Of a stretch of 64,000 nucleotides of DNA, positions 23,498 through 33,726 are shown in pieces. Below the pieces are notes generated by a model that was not told the origin of the DNA, made no database searches, and saw only the letters and a list, made by a program, of their open reading frames with translations. Each line of letters opens with the position of its first letter. The first letter of the stretch is position 1. This DNA is from Microbacterium sp. cf046 (GTDB lineage: Bacteria; Actinomycetota; Actinomycetes; Actinomycetales; Microbacteriaceae): positions 1,116,001 to 1,180,000 of the forward strand of contig NZ_FOZJ01000002.1 in NCBI RefSeq assembly GCF_900114345.1, read 5' to 3'. The position numbers were made by a program, and so were the translations under genes.

Positions 23498-25411
23498 TCA
23501 GACGCCGGCGTCCTGACGCTTCAGGCGCGAGGTCGCGCGCGCGCGCTCGGTCGCATCGAGGTTCACCTTGCGGATGCGCACGATCTCGGGGGTGACCTCG
23601 ACGCATTCGTCGTCGCGGGCGAACTCGAGGCTCTCCTCGAGCGACAGCTGGCGCGGCGGGGTCATCGACTCGAACGTGTCGGAGGTGGACTGACGCATGT
23701 TGGTCAGCTTCTTCTCCTTCGTGATGTTCACGTCCATGTCGTCGTTGCGCGAGTTCTCGCCGACGACCATGCCCTCGTAGACCTCCTGCGTGGGCTGCAC
23801 GAAGAACGACATCCGCTCCTGGAGCGCGATGATCGCGAACGGCGTCACGACACCGGAGCGGTCGGCGACGATGGATCCGTTCTGGCGCGACACGATGTGT
23901 CCCGCCCACGGCTCGTAGCCGTGCGAGATCGCGTTCGCGATGCCGGTGCCGCGGGTCGTGGTCAGGAACTCGGTGCGGAATCCGATCAGCCCGCGCGACG
24001 GGACGACGAACTCCATGCGCACCCAACCGGTGCCGTGGTTGGTCATGCCCTCCATGCGGCCCTTGCGGGTGGCCAGCAGCTGCGTGATCGCGCCGAGGTA
24101 CTCCTCGGGTGCGTCGACGGTCAGGTGCTCGAACGGCTCGTACGTCTTGCCGTCGACCTTCTTGGTGACGACCTGGGGCTTGCCGACGGTCAGCTCGAAG
24201 CCCTCGCGGCGCATGTTCTCGACGAGGATCGCCAGTGCGAGCTCGCCTCGGCCCTGGACCTCCCACGCATCCGGTCGCCCGATGTCGACGATCTTGAGCG
24301 AGACGTTGCCGACGAGCTCGCGGTCGAGGCGATCCTTGACCATGCGGGCGGTGAGCTTGTGGCCCTTGACCTTGCCCACGAGCGGGCTCGTGTTCGTCCC
24401 GATCGTCATCGAGATCGCCGGGTCGTCGACGTGGATCTGCGGCAGCGGGCGCACGTCGTCGGGGTCGGCGATCGTCTCGCCGATCGTGATGTCGGGGAAG
24501 CCGGCGATCGCGACGATGTCGCCGGGGGCGGCGCTCTCGGCGGGGTAGCGCTCGAGCGCGCGGGTCTTCAAGAGCTCGGTGATGCGAGCGCTGCTGACCG
24601 TGCCGTCCGCGCGCACCCATGCCACGGTCTGGCCCTTCTTGAGCGTGCCGTTGAAGACGCGCAGCAGCGCGAGCCGTCCGAGGAACGGGCTCGAGTCGAG
24701 GTTCGTGACCCACGCCTGCAGCGGCGCCTCGTCGTCGTACGACGGGGCGGGGACGTGCTCGAGGATCGCTTCGAACAGGGGCTCGAGGTCGTCGTTGTCA
24801 GGCAGGCTGCCGTTCTCGGGTCGGGTGCGGGATGCCGCGCCGGCGCGTCCGCTCGCGTACACCACCGGCACGTCCAGGAGCGCGTCCACGTCCAGATCCG
24901 GCACGTCATCGACGAGATCGCTCGCGAGGCCGAGCAGGAGATCGTGCGCCTCCTCCTCGACCTCGGCGATGCGCGCGTCGGGGCGGTCGGTCTTGTTGAC
25001 CAGCAGGATGACGGGGAGCTTCGCCTCGAGCGCCTTGCGCAGCACGAAGCGGGTCTGCGGGAGCGGGCCCTCGCTCGCGTCGACCAGCAGCACGACGCCG
25101 TCGACCATCGACAGGCCGCGCTCGACCTCGCCGCCGAAGTCCGCGTGACCGGGGGTGTCGATCACATTGATCGTGACCGGACCCTCGGTGGCGTGTTCGC
25201 CCGAGTAGGTGATCGCCGTGTTCTTGGCGAGGATCGTGATGCCCTTCTCACGCTCGAGATCGTTCGAGTCCATGGCGCGCTCTTCCATGTGCTCATGCGA
25301 GCCGAATGAGCCGGTCTGGCGCAGCATCGCGTCGACCAGGGTCGTCTTGCCGTGGTCGACGTGAGCAACGATCGCGACGTTGCGGAGGTCTGAACGGAGG
25401 GCGCGCACCAT
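23498..25411 (-). CDS. typA: ribosome-associated GTPase TypA/BipA
   Basis: A 637-residue translational GTPase of the BipA family, which binds the 70S ribosome and helps ribosome assembly or translation under stress. G motifs are [10 protein letters not shown] (G1), [11 protein letters not shown] (G3) and NKTDRPDA (G4). The switch region is [17 protein letters not shown], and the BipA-specific C-terminal domain includes [11 protein letters not shown]. The ATG at 25411 is preferred over an upstream in-frame start because AAGGA lies six bases before it. Confidence 0.95.
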   Translation of the reverse strand: MVRALRSDLRNVAIVAHVDHGKTTLVDAMLRQTGSFGSHEHMEERAMDSNDLEREKGITILAKNTAITYSGEHATEGPVTINVIDTPGHADFGGEVERGLSMVDGVVLLVDASEGPLPQTRFVLRKALEAKLPVILLVNKTDRPDARIAEVEEEAHDLLLGLASDLVDDVPDLDVDALLDVPVVYASGRAGAASRTRPENGSLPDNDDLEPLFEAILEHVPAPSYDDEAPLQAWVTNLDSSPFLGRLALLRVFNGTLKKGQTVAWVRADGTVSSARITELLKTRALERYPAESAAPGDIVAIAGFPDITIGETIADPDDVRPLPQIHVDDPAISMTIGTNTSPLVGKVKGHKLTARMVKDRLDRELVGNVSLKIVDIGRPDAWEVQGRGELALAILVENMRREGFELTVGKPQVVTKKVDGKTYEPFEHLTVDAPEEYLGAITQLLATRKGRMEGMTNHGTGWVRMEFVVPSRGLIGFRTEFLTTTRGTGIANAISHGYEPWAGHIVSRQNGSIVADRSGVVTPFAIIALQERMSFFVQPTQEVYEGMVVGENSRNDDMDVNITKEKKLTNMRQSTSDTFESMTPPRQLSLEESLEFARDDECVEVTPEIVRIRKVNLDATERARATSRLKRQDAGV

Positions 25412-25516
25412 GAAGAATCCTTGCAGAGCGGGGAAGCGCCCGGAGCCGGGCATCACCCAGTCTACCGGGCGCTTCCTGAGCGTCCCTCTCGGACTCGGTC
25501 CGAGCCGCGCGAACCG

Positions 25517-27319
25517 TCAGTCGACCTGCCGCGAAGCGCTCAGCAGGAGCGCACGAGCCTCACGGCGGACGCGCTGCTGCTCGGGATCGGGAACCGGCAC
25601 GGCCGCGATCAGGCGCTGCGTGTACGCGTCGCTCGCGCCACGCAGGATCTCGTCGCGCGTGCCGACCTCGACGAGCTTGCCGAGGTGCATCACGGCGATG
25701 CGGTGCGCGAGGATGTCGACCACCGCGAGGTCGTGGCTGATGAACAGGCAGGCGAACTGCAGCTGCTGCTGCAGTTCCTGCAGGAGGTCGAGGAACCGCG
25801 CCTGCACCGAGACGTCCAGCGCCGAGGTCGGCTCGTCCGCGACCAGCAGCTCGGGGGCGAGAGCCAGGGCGCGCGCGATGCCGACACGCTGACGCTGTCC
25901 GCCGGACAGCTCATGCGGGAAGCGGTTCCGGTATGAACGAGGCAGCTCCACCTGGGCGAGGAGCGTCTCGACGCGCCGGTCCAGATCCTTGCCCTTGGCC
26001 TCGCCGGCGAGCAGGATCGGCTCGCCGATCGACTGCCCGATCGGCATACGCGGGTTCAGCGAGGACGCGGGGTCCTGGAAGACGATGCCCGTGCGACGGC
26101 GGATCGCGAACAGATCCTTCTGCGACGCCTTCGAGATGTCGGTCCCGACCGCGGTCAGCTTGCCCTCCGCAATCGGGATCAGCCCGATCGCCGCGCGCCC
26201 GAGCGTGGTCTTGCCCGAGCCGGACTCCCCCACGAGCCCCACGATCTCACCGGGATAGATCCGGAGATCGATGTGCTCCGCGGCGCGGAACGCGGGCACG
26301 CGGCCGCGCTTGGGGTAGTCGATCGCGACGTCCTCGAACGACAGCACCGGGGCGCGGGTCTCGATGACCTCCTCCGCGGCCTCGGACGCCCGTTCGCGGA
26401 TCGCGGCGATCGCCGGGACGACGTAGCCGTCCTCCCCGACCGCATCCGTTTCGACTTCGGCTTCCTCCAGGACGCCGAGACCGAGGTGCGGCACGGATGC
26501 GAGCAGCTGCTGCGTGTAGGGGTGCTCCGGCGCGTGGAAGATCTGCTGCACAGTGCCGGATTCGACCACGACACCGCTCTTCATGACCATGATGCGGTCG
26601 GCGAGGTCGGCCACGACGCCCATGTCGTGGGTGATGAGGATGATGGCCGAATCGAGCCGCTTGTGCAGGTTGCGCAGCAGGTCGAGGATCTCCGCCTGGA
26701 CGGTCACATCGAGCGCGGTGGTCGGCTCGTCGGCGATCAGGAGCAGCGGGTCGCACGAGATCGACTGCGCGATCATGGCGCGCTGGCGCTGACCGCCCGA
26801 GAGCTGGTGTGCGTACTTGTTGAACGACACCTCGGGGTTCGGCATCTCGACCAGGCGGAGAAGCTCGATCGCCTTCTCCTTCGCGATCGACGGAGCCATG
26901 CCGCGATCGTGCGAGCGCAGCGCCTCCATGATCTGGAATCCGATCGTGTACACCGGGTTGAGCGCCGTCATCGGCTCCTGGAAGATCGGTGCGATCTCGT
27001 TGCCGCGCAGGGACCGCAGCGTCGCGTCGTCCACGCCGCGCAGCTCGCGCCCCAGCAGCTTGATCGACCCGGTCACCCGGGCGTTCTCCGGCAGGAGGCC
27101 CAGGAGCGCCATCGCACTCGTGCTCTTGCCCGAGCCGGACTCGCCGACGATCGCGAGCACCTCGCCTCGGCGCACGACGTAGTTCATATCGATCGCGGCG
27201 GGGTAGAACTCGCCCTCGACCCAGAACTCGACGCCGAGCTTGTCGACCTCCAGGATCGTCTCCGGCAGGGCCTTGTGCGACGCCGCGATCTCGGCGGCGA
27301 TGCCCGTCGTGTCAGTCAT
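25517..27319 (-). CDS. peptide/nickel ABC transporter, fused double ATP-binding protein (DppD-DppF)
   Basis: A 600-residue protein carrying two complete ABC cassettes in one chain. Cassette 1 has GESGSGKST, signature [10 protein letters not shown] and Walker [13 protein letters not shown]. Cassette 2 has [19 protein letters not shown] and [12 protein letters not shown]. It powers the importer built by the upstream permeases and solute-binding lipoprotein. It lies 652 bases downstream of the dppC-like gene on the same strand, interrupted by the opposite-strand PH-domain gene. It may therefore have its own promoter. The ribosome binding site is weak. Confidence 0.92.
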   Translation of the reverse strand: MTDTTGIAAEIAASHKALPETILEVDKLGVEFWVEGEFYPAAIDMNYVVRRGEVLAIVGESGSGKSTSAMALLGLLPENARVTGSIKLLGRELRGVDDATLRSLRGNEIAPIFQEPMTALNPVYTIGFQIMEALRSHDRGMAPSIAKEKAIELLRLVEMPNPEVSFNKYAHQLSGGQRQRAMIAQSISCDPLLLIADEPTTALDVTVQAEILDLLRNLHKRLDSAIILITHDMGVVADLADRIMVMKSGVVVESGTVQQIFHAPEHPYTQQLLASVPHLGLGVLEEAEVETDAVGEDGYVVPAIAAIRERASEAAEEVIETRAPVLSFEDVAIDYPKRGRVPAFRAAEHIDLRIYPGEIVGLVGESGSGKTTLGRAAIGLIPIAEGKLTAVGTDISKASQKDLFAIRRRTGIVFQDPASSLNPRMPIGQSIGEPILLAGEAKGKDLDRRVETLLAQVELPRSYRNRFPHELSGGQRQRVGIARALALAPELLVADEPTSALDVSVQARFLDLLQELQQQLQFACLFISHDLAVVDILAHRIAVMHLGKLVEVGTRDEILRGASDAYTQRLIAAVPVPDPEQQRVRREARALLLSASRQVD

Positions 27320-27350
27320 TCGGTGTGTCCCATCTGCAAAGCTTGAGGTC

Positions 27351-27959
27351 ATGGCGTTCCAGGAGGTTCTGTACAGGCCGGCTTTCGGCCGCACGCTCGC
27401 TGTCGTGACCGTGGTGGTGTGCGCTTTCGGTGTCGTCGCGCTGTTCTGGGGGGACGCCGCCTCGGCGATCCGCTACGTCTGGCCGATCATCCTCGTCGCC
27501 GCCGTCGCCTGGGCGCTGTTCTGGCGACCCAGTCTGCGGATGCAGGAGCACGGCGTCACGGTCGAGAACGTGTTCCGCACCTACTTCATCCCGTGGCCGT
27601 CGATCCAGGACATCGACACCCGCTACTCCCTGACGATCCACACCTCGCACGGGAAGATTCCCGTCTGGGCCACGCCGGCTCCCGGCCGGCACCGCGCATT
27701 CGGCCTCGCTCGGAAGGACTTCGACGGCATAGGCGAGACTGCGAAGGGCGAACACGGCAGCCTTCGCCCGAGCGACGCGCTGAGCACGCCGTCCGGGAAC
27801 CTGGCGCAGGCGATCCGCGGTCACTGGGAGCGCCTCCGCGACTCGGGCGCGTTCGCGAGCGGAGAGGACCCCGAAGCCTTCACGGTGACGTGGCATTACG
27901 CCACCGTCACGGTGATCGCGGCCCTCGCCGCGGCGACGGTGATCGGTCTGCTGGTCTAG
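27351..27959 (+). CDS. bacterial PH-domain membrane protein
   Basis: A 202-residue protein with two N-terminal transmembrane helices (LAVVTVVVCAFGVVALFW and VWPIILVAAVAWALFW). A bacterial PH-like beta domain follows (RMQEHGVTVENVFRTYFIPW with the conserved WPSIQDIDTRYSL), then a polar segment and a last helix. The function is unknown; actinobacteria carry several such proteins near transporters or cell-wall genes. The gene is inserted on the opposite strand between the ATPase and permease genes of the ABC importer. The start is the ATG at 27351, with AAAGCT seven bases upstream as a possible -10. Confidence 0.75.
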   Translation: MAFQEVLYRPAFGRTLAVVTVVVCAFGVVALFWGDAASAIRYVWPIILVAAVAWALFWRPSLRMQEHGVTVENVFRTYFIPWPSIQDIDTRYSLTIHTSHGKIPVWATPAPGRHRAFGLARKDFDGIGETAKGEHGSLRPSDALSTPSGNLAQAIRGHWERLRDSGAFASGEDPEAFTVTWHYATVTVIAALAAATVIGLLV

Positions 27960-27970
27960 CAGCGTCACTG

Positions 27971-29155
27971 TCACCGCTCCGGGTTGAGGGGCTCGTTCTG
28001 GGCGTCTCCCGGCTCCTCAGGTCGCTGATCGTGGTAGTTGACGACATCGCCCGTGTACACGGCCTCCATCGCCACCGTCACGGTGTGCCCTTCCTTCGGC
28101 TCCGTGGTGTCCAGGATCGGAACGACCGGTCCGCTCGCTCGTCCTGCGCGTCGCATCGCACGCTCGCTCGGCATCTTCTTCTGACGCGGGTCGAACGCGT
28201 CGCGCAGGCCGTCGCCGATGAAGTTGACGCACAGCGCGATCGCGATGATGAAGATACCGGGCCACCAGAACAGCCACGGCCGCGTGGAGAACGCCGCCTG
28301 GTTGTCGGAGACGATCTTGCCCAGCGACGTGTCGGGAGGCTGGACGCCGAAGCCGAGGTAGCTCAGCGCGGACTCCAGCAGGATCGCTCCCGCCATCAGC
28401 AGCGTCGCGTTGACGACGATCACGCCGACCGCGTTGGGCAGGATGTGGCGGAAGATGATCCTCCGGTCACGGGCACCCGACACGCGCGCGGCATCCACGA
28501 ATTCGCGTTCGCGAAGGGTGAGGAACTCGCCACGCACCAGGCGGGCCATCGTGGTCCAGGCGAACACGCCGATGACGACGCCGAGGACGGCGGCGCCGAG
28601 GCTGCCGAACGTCTTGCCGAGCACCGCGCCGATCACGATGAGCGGGATCGTGATGATGACGTCGGTGAAGCGCATCAGCACGGAGTCGGTCGCCTTGCCG
28701 TAGTAGCCGGCGACCGCGCCGATCACGACGCCGATCACGGTGGCCACCACGCCGGCGATGACCATCACCATGAGCGACTGCTGCGCTCCGCGCATGACGA
28801 CGGCGAAGATGTCGCGGCCGACTTCGTCCTGGCCGAACGGGTGCTCGCCCAGTGCGGGCGGGAACAGGCTCAGCGTCGGGACGCCGTTGTTGAGCTTCGG
28901 GGCGATCTCGGTCCAGGTGTAGATCCACCAGCCCGGGATCTTCAGGCCCCACAGGTCCACGCCCACGGACGTGAATGCGAGCACCACGATGAATGCGAGC
29001 ACGATCATCGCGATCAGCGCGCCGCGGTGGCGGAAGAACCGGCGACGGACGATCTGCCCCTGGCTGAGGCCCTCGGTCTCCTTCTGCTCGATGGAGATCT
29101 CGGCGACGGCAGCTGCGGAGTTGACGTCGGGGTCTTGAGCGGTTGTGGTGTTCAT
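27971..29155 (-). CDS. peptide/nickel ABC transporter permease (DppC-like)
   Basis: A 394-residue inner permease. The usual ~30-residue N-tail, first helix and periplasmic loop are followed by the core with the EAA-type loop EREFVDAARVSGARDRRIIFRHILPN, which contacts the ATPase. The GYYGKATDSVLMRF and SYLGFGVQPP motifs are typical of DppC/OppC. A ~65-residue acidic C-terminal extension is longer than usual. The ATG overlaps the stop of the DppB-like gene by one base (TGATG), so the permeases are coupled. Confidence 0.92.
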   Translation of the reverse strand: MNTTTAQDPDVNSAAAVAEISIEQKETEGLSQGQIVRRRFFRHRGALIAMIVLAFIVVLAFTSVGVDLWGLKIPGWWIYTWTEIAPKLNNGVPTLSLFPPALGEHPFGQDEVGRDIFAVVMRGAQQSLMVMVIAGVVATVIGVVIGAVAGYYGKATDSVLMRFTDVIITIPLIVIGAVLGKTFGSLGAAVLGVVIGVFAWTTMARLVRGEFLTLREREFVDAARVSGARDRRIIFRHILPNAVGVIVVNATLLMAGAILLESALSYLGFGVQPPDTSLGKIVSDNQAAFSTRPWLFWWPGIFIIAIALCVNFIGDGLRDAFDPRQKKMPSERAMRRAGRASGPVVPILDTTEPKEGHTVTVAMEAVYTGDVVNYHDQRPEEPGDAQNEPLNPER

Positions 29156-30672
29156 CAGCCCACCTTGATTCTCGGGTCGAGGGCCGCGTAGACGAGGTCC
29201 GCGATGAGGTTGAAGAGCACGGCGAGCGTGCCGGTGATGACGAAGAACGCCATCACGGGATTCGGATCCACATGATTTATCCCGTCGACGAACAGCCGGC
29301 CCATGCCGCTCCAGCCGAAGACGGTCTCGGTGACGACCGCGCCGCCGATGATCGCGCCGACGTCGAAGGCGATGATCGTGGTGATCGGGATCAGCGCGTT
29401 GCGGAACGCGTGGCGCACGATGACCGTGCGCTGCGTGAGCCCCTTGGCGCGTGCGGTGCGGATGTAGTCCTGGTTCATGACCTCGAGGAGGCTCGCACGC
29501 GAGTAGCGCGTGTAGCTCGCGAACGAGATCAGGATGATCGCGATCGTCGGAAGCAGCAGGTGCGTGTACAGGTCGATGCCCTGCACCCAGAAGTTGCCGC
29601 CGAGCCCCGGCGTGGATGCGCCGACCGTGGCGATCGGCCGCCCGCGCACACGACTCGAGTTCGCGTAGACCTCCCAGTAGGACATGTACTTGTCCAGCGC
29701 GATCAGCCCGGCGGAGAGGAAGCCGACGATGGCCGTCGTGCGGACGACCGGCCCCCGATCGGCGCCGCCCATGAAGAAGCCGATCAGGCCGCTCACGACG
29801 ACCGCCAGCACCATCAGCAGCAGGAAGAACCAGAGCGTCATGCCGTTGAGGATGTAGTTGATCATCGGGTAGTACAGCCCGATGCCGATCAGTGCGACGA
29901 CCAGCGAGGCGTAGAGGGCCCGGCGGTTGCGCAGACCGGTCGAGATCGCCGTCACGCCGAACGCGATGCCGATTGCCGACGCGCTGTACACGACGATCCC
30001 GATGCTCGGATCTGCGAACCACTGCGTCGCCGACAGGTAGATCAGCACGGCGGCGGTCGCGACGGTGGCCGTGCCGAACACGATCAGACGGCGTTTCGCC
30101 TTGCCGCCGAGCAGAGACATCCACAGGAAGCCCGCGATCAGCGATATCAATATCACCGCGGGTATCGCGATCGTGGGTTCGGCGAGCCAGTCGTTCATGC
30201 GGATCGCGCCGTACTGCTTCAGCAGCACCGCGACCCAGAAGATCGGCAGCGAGAAGAACAGGAACGAGACCAGGGTCACGCTGTAGTCGAATCCGCTGTA
30301 CTGGCGAAGGGCCGAGACGATTCCGACCGTGAGGCCCAGGATGATCGCGACGACGGTAGCCGTGGTGACCAGCGTCAGCGTTGACGCGATCGCGTTCGAC
30401 AGCAGGATGTTGACCGGCTGGTTCTGGACGCTGACCCCGAAGTCACCGCGGAACAGGGCGCCGAGCCACAGGAAGTAGCGCAGCGGGGGCGGGACGTCGA
30501 GGTTGAGGAGCTTGGTGCGAGCTTCGATGAGCTCGACTTTGTTCGGAGCATTGCCTTGCCTCAGCTCTTCGAGAGGATCGCCCGCGAAGGTGGTGAGGAT
30601 GTACATCAGGAAGGTCGCGGCGAAGAGCACGAAGATCGACGCGATCAACCGCCGGATGATGAATGAAGCCAT
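29155..30672 (-). CDS. peptide/nickel ABC transporter permease (DppB-like), enlarged
   Basis: A 505-residue permease; typical DppB proteins have about 310-340 residues. The N-terminal DppB signature (FIIRRLIASIFVLF and GDPLEELRQ) is normal. So is the C-terminal core with its ATPase-contact loop (TRYSRASLLEVMNQDYIRTARAKG). Between about 162 and 350 there is an extra stretch with five or six hydrophobic segments. The ATG at 30672 is chosen over an in-frame TTG at 30690 because it directly precedes the family N-terminus. The solute-binding gene lies 179 bases upstream, beyond a hairpin. Confidence 0.9.
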   Translation of the reverse strand: MASFIIRRLIASIFVLFAATFLMYILTTFAGDPLEELRQGNAPNKVELIEARTKLLNLDVPPPLRYFLWLGALFRGDFGVSVQNQPVNILLSNAIASTLTLVTTATVVAIILGLTVGIVSALRQYSGFDYSVTLVSFLFFSLPIFWVAVLLKQYGAIRMNDWLAEPTIAIPAVILISLIAGFLWMSLLGGKAKRRLIVFGTATVATAAVLIYLSATQWFADPSIGIVVYSASAIGIAFGVTAISTGLRNRRALYASLVVALIGIGLYYPMINYILNGMTLWFFLLLMVLAVVVSGLIGFFMGGADRGPVVRTTAIVGFLSAGLIALDKYMSYWEVYANSSRVRGRPIATVGASTPGLGGNFWVQGIDLYTHLLLPTIAIILISFASYTRYSRASLLEVMNQDYIRTARAKGLTQRTVIVRHAFRNALIPITTIIAFDVGAIIGGAVVTETVFGWSGMGRLFVDGINHVDPNPVMAFFVITGTLAVLFNLIADLVYAALDPRIKVG

Positions 30673-30770
30673 GTTGTGGCCGCCTGCCAATCGGTGAGTC
30701 AGCGGGAACAGGCCGCGCCGGCGTCATCACCGGCCGCATGCTCTACCACTGCGAGAAGTGTAACGGGTGA

Positions 30771-30804
30771 GGGTGCAGGCCCCTTGTTGAAGGGACCTGC
30801 ACCC
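30771..30804 (-). terminator. intercistronic hairpin between solute-binding protein and permease genes
   Basis: Bases 30771-30785 pair with 30790-30804 over 15 positions with one G-U wobble and a four-base loop. It lies after the solute-binding protein stop, with a moderately T-rich run downstream (CGTTACACTTCT). It probably ends most transcripts or protects the 3' end, giving more binding protein than permease. Confidence 0.7.
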
Positions 30805-30851
30805 CACCTCGGTTCACGTGAGCCGGAGCTCAGTGCGAACCGCTACAGCTG

Positions 30852-32690
30852 TCAGCCCTCGTCCGAGCCGCTGTCCGTCACTGCCCAGTCCCAGGCGTTC
30901 CAGAAGATCGTGGGAGCGAGGATCGACGGGTCGATGCCCTCCACACGGTCACTGAAGGCGGTGACGCCGGGGAACTGGAAGATGGTCACACCGTAGAAGT
31001 CGTCCCACAGGGCCTTGTCCAGCTGCTGCTGCAGCTCGATCTGCTTGTCTGCGTCGAACTCCACGTTCAGCTGCGTGACCAGGTCATCGACCTCGGCGTT
31101 CGAGTAGAACGTGAGGTTGTTGATGCCACCGGTCTGGAACGTCGGCAGCGAGTTGGTCACACCGAGGCTCGTCGACTGCCATCCGAAGAACGATGCGTCG
31201 TAGGCACCCGGGGTGCCCAGGAGGCCGCCCCACTGGTCTGAACCGCAGTCGGTCACGTTGAAGCCGGCCTGGTTGGCCGACGCCTGGATGAGCGCGAACT
31301 CGTTCACACGACGCGGGTTGTTCGTCGCGTACAGGATGCAGACGGACGTGTCGGTGATGCCCGACTCGGCGAGCAGCGCCTTGGCGCCCTCGATGTCGGG
31401 CTCGGCGAACGCGTCGGAGCCGTTGTTGGCGACCGACTCGTCGTAGCCCTCAGCACCGGGAACGAAGATCTGCGAGCTGCGCAGAGTCGCGTCCTCGCCG
31501 GCGATCGGGACGATGAGCTTGTCGACGATCTCCTGGCGCGGAACCGTCTTGAGGAACGCCTCGCGAACCTTGGGGTTCGAGAAGATGTTCTCCGGGTTCT
31601 TGCCCTGATCGAACTGCAGGTCGAGGTGCTCGTACGTTCCCTCGGAGCCGGTGATGACCGTGATGCCATCGAGCGCGTCGAGCGCGGTCTTGATGTCGGC
31701 GGTCGCCTGGGGCGAGATGATGTCGACTTCACCGTTCTCCAGCGCCTGAACCGCAGCGAGCGGGTCGGGGATGAAGCGGATCGTGATCTCCTCGATGTTC
31801 GGCTTGAGGTCGCCGGTGTACTCCGGGTTCGCCGTCAGGGTGATGTACTGCTCGGCGACGAAGTCGCTGATCATGTACGGGCCGCTGGATAGGTACAGGT
31901 CCGGGTCGTCGGGCAGCTCGGTGAAGTTGAATCCACCGTTCCAGAACGACGAGATCGGCGCGAGGGCTGCGTCGTCCTCGTTCTGGATCGCGTCGATGAC
32001 GGCCTGCTTGGCCTCAGCGTTGTCCTCGATGCCGAGGGCGTTCTTGCCCACGACGTGCGCCGGCAGCGGCGACGGGAACGAGAGCTCCCAGTCGACGAAC
32101 TGCGCGTCGTACTTCATCGTGATCGAGCGGCCGTCGTCGCCGATCTCCGGCGTCTCAGTCACGAGGCCGAGGCCCGCGGTCGGCGTGGCGCCCGAGTCGA
32201 AGTAGACGACGTCGGTCGGGAACGCGTCGGTGAACTCGCCCGTGTCGGGGTCGGTGAACTCGGCCGGGTCGAAGTCCGGCGTGTCGAGCGAGCGCGAGAG
32301 GGCAGCCCACTCGAGCAGCAGGTCCGCTGCGTCGACGGGGGTGCCGTCCGACCACTTGACGCCGTCAGCGACGGTGTACTTGACGGTGAGCGGGTCTTCG
32401 TTCACGACTTCGTACGATCCGAAGGACGTGTCCTGCACGAGCTCGGGGGTGTTGTTGTAGTAGTTGAACGCGCCGAGCGTCAGATACGTGATGTTGTTGT
32501 TGGCGGTCGCGTTGCCGAACGACGTGTTGCCGTTGTACGAGTAGAACGGCTGGTTCCACGCGGCGGTGATCGACGATCCCTCGACGAGACCCGAGTCGTC
32601 GCCGCCACCTTCGGTGGCTGCGCAACCCGAGATTACGAGTGCGCCGACTGCGGTGAGAGCCACCGCCGCCGAGATGCGCTTCATTCTCAC
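30852..32690 (-). CDS. peptide/nickel ABC transporter solute-binding lipoprotein (SBP family 5)
   Basis: A 612-residue extracellular lipoprotein of the DppA/OppA family. A lipoprotein signal with lipobox LVISGC near residue 20 is followed by the Gly/Asp-rich linker. Family 5 features include KYTVADGVKWSDGTPVDAAD and LYLSSGPYMI, and the protein ends with WNAWDWAV. It is Asn/Gln-rich and acidic, unlike the surrounding cytoplasmic genes, as expected outside the cell. The GTG at 32690 is preferred because GGAGG is five bases upstream; an ATG six bases further in (32684) is the alternative. An A+T-rich region upstream is shared with the divergent CPBP gene. Confidence 0.92.
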   Translation of the reverse strand: MRMKRISAAVALTAVGALVISGCAATEGGGDDSGLVEGSSITAAWNQPFYSYNGNTSFGNATANNNITYLTLGAFNYYNNTPELVQDTSFGSYEVVNEDPLTVKYTVADGVKWSDGTPVDAADLLLEWAALSRSLDTPDFDPAEFTDPDTGEFTDAFPTDVVYFDSGATPTAGLGLVTETPEIGDDGRSITMKYDAQFVDWELSFPSPLPAHVVGKNALGIEDNAEAKQAVIDAIQNEDDAALAPISSFWNGGFNFTELPDDPDLYLSSGPYMISDFVAEQYITLTANPEYTGDLKPNIEEITIRFIPDPLAAVQALENGEVDIISPQATADIKTALDALDGITVITGSEGTYEHLDLQFDQGKNPENIFSNPKVREAFLKTVPRQEIVDKLIVPIAGEDATLRSSQIFVPGAEGYDESVANNGSDAFAEPDIEGAKALLAESGITDTSVCILYATNNPRRVNEFALIQASANQAGFNVTDCGSDQWGGLLGTPGAYDASFFGWQSTSLGVTNSLPTFQTGGINNLTFYSNAEVDDLVTQLNVEFDADKQIELQQQLDKALWDDFYGVTIFQFPGVTAFSDRVEGIDPSILAPTIFWNAWDWAVTDSGSDEG

Positions 32691-32744
32691 TGATTCCTCC
32701 TGTGCAGGGTTGTGCGCACACGACAGCACAGAGTCTGCCGGGGC

Positions 32745-32831
32745 GCGGATAGAGAAACGATAAGCATGTGGTCTCGGATGTTCATAACAACTCGCGAAAA
32801 CGTTACAGAGCCTTAACTCAATTGATCTTGA
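32745..32831. promoter_or_regulatory. A+T-rich divergent promoter region
   Basis: This is one of the most A+T-rich stretches of the window, between the solute-binding lipoprotein gene (left) and the CPBP gene (right). It contains a TGTT-CAT-AACA inverted repeat (32779-32789) and several TTA/TAA-rich segments that could be -10 or -35 boxes. No single promoter could be fixed. Confidence 0.4.
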
Positions 32832-32849
32832 ATGTGGCAATCTGACAAG

Positions 32850-33698
32850 ATGACGTCCGCGACGGGCCCCTCGGATGTGAGGATTGCCACTGACCCGGCC
32901 GCGCGAACGCGGCTGTGGTGGGAGATCGGCATCGTCCTGGCCGTCACCGTCGGGCAGTCTGCGCTGTATTCGCTGCTCTCGCTGCTGCGCGCGTCGCTGC
33001 GGACGACGCCGATCGGCCAGCAGCAGACGCAGCTGAACCCGAATCGGGATGCCGAGGTCCTCTGGAACGTCCTGTACCAGTTCCTCGGAATCGTGTTCGG
33101 ACTGGCCCTGGTGGCTCTGGTCGTCTACCTGCTCTGGGAGCCGGGGCACAACGCATTGCGACGGATCGGGCTGGACTTCACGCATTTCGGCGGCGACCTC
33201 GGTCGCGGCATCCTGCTGGCCGCCGTGATCGGCATTCCGGGACTCGGACTGTACGCGGTCGCGCGGATGCTGGGACTGAACGTGGCCGTCGTCGCCTCGC
33301 CGCTGGATGCCGCGTGGTGGACGGTGCCGCTGCTCGTGCTCGCTGCGGTGCGGGCGGGGCTGACCGAGGAGGTCATCTTCATCGCGTACCTGTTCGATCG
33401 GCTGCGCCGGCTCGGCTGGTCCTGGTGGGCGATCATCCTGTCGACCGCGGCGCTGCGCGGCGCGTATCACGCGTACCAGGGCGTCGGAGCGATCGTCGGC
33501 AACTTCGTGATGGGCGTCGTCTTCGGATGGTGCTATCGGCGGTGGGGACGAATCATGCCGCTTGTGATCGCGCACACGCTCCTGGACATCGTCGCGTTCG
33601 TCGGCTACCCGCTGGCTGCCGCGCTGTGGCCCGGCGTCTTCGCGCCAGCGCCGTCACCGACCGTCACTCCGACCCCGACCCCGACGCCTGCCGCCTAG
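32850..33698 (+). CDS. CPBP-family intramembrane protease-like protein
   Basis: About 282 residues with six to eight hydrophobic helices. The CPBP/Abi motif 1 is seen as TEEVIFIAYLFDRL, with the Glu pair present but the usual Arg-Gly after Phe replaced by Ile-Ala. Motif 2 is GAYHAYQG (His) and motif 3 IAHTLLD (His). The family (Rce1-like) includes proteases and bacteriocin self-immunity proteins; the role here is unknown. The tail ends in Pro-Thr repeats. The start is uncertain: ATG 32832, ATG 32850 or GTG 32877, none with a ribosome binding site. Its stop is followed by repeat array A. Confidence 0.78.
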   Translation: MTSATGPSDVRIATDPAARTRLWWEIGIVLAVTVGQSALYSLLSLLRASLRTTPIGQQQTQLNPNRDAEVLWNVLYQFLGIVFGLALVALVVYLLWEPGHNALRRIGLDFTHFGGDLGRGILLAAVIGIPGLGLYAVARMLGLNVAVVASPLDAAWWTVPLLVLAAVRAGLTEEVIFIAYLFDRLRRLGWSWWAIILSTAALRGAYHAYQGVGAIVGNFVMGVVFGWCYRRWGRIMPLVIAHTLLDIVAFVGYPLAAALWPGVFAPAPSPTVTPTPTPTPAA

Positions 33699-33726
33699 CC
33701 CCCGCATCCGTCTGGCCATCGTTCGC

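Noticed and set aside
22856..25309. An 817-codon open frame on the plus strand opposite azlC and typA
   Set aside because: Very rich in Arg, Asp, Glu, Val and His with no domain; it is the antisense of typA and azlC, as expected for open antisense frames at high G+C.
27725..27790. CGAGACTGC plus a small GCGAAGG hairpin inside the PH-domain gene, similar to one unit of array A
   Set aside because: A single 9-mer without the 19-20-base partner units; the reading frame continues normally through it, so chance is the simplest view.
30735..30765. A tRNA-like fragment (gctctaccactgcgag) before the permease genes
   Set aside because: No cloverleaf can be drawn: there is no matching acceptor stem or T arm around it, and the real hairpin begins at 30771.
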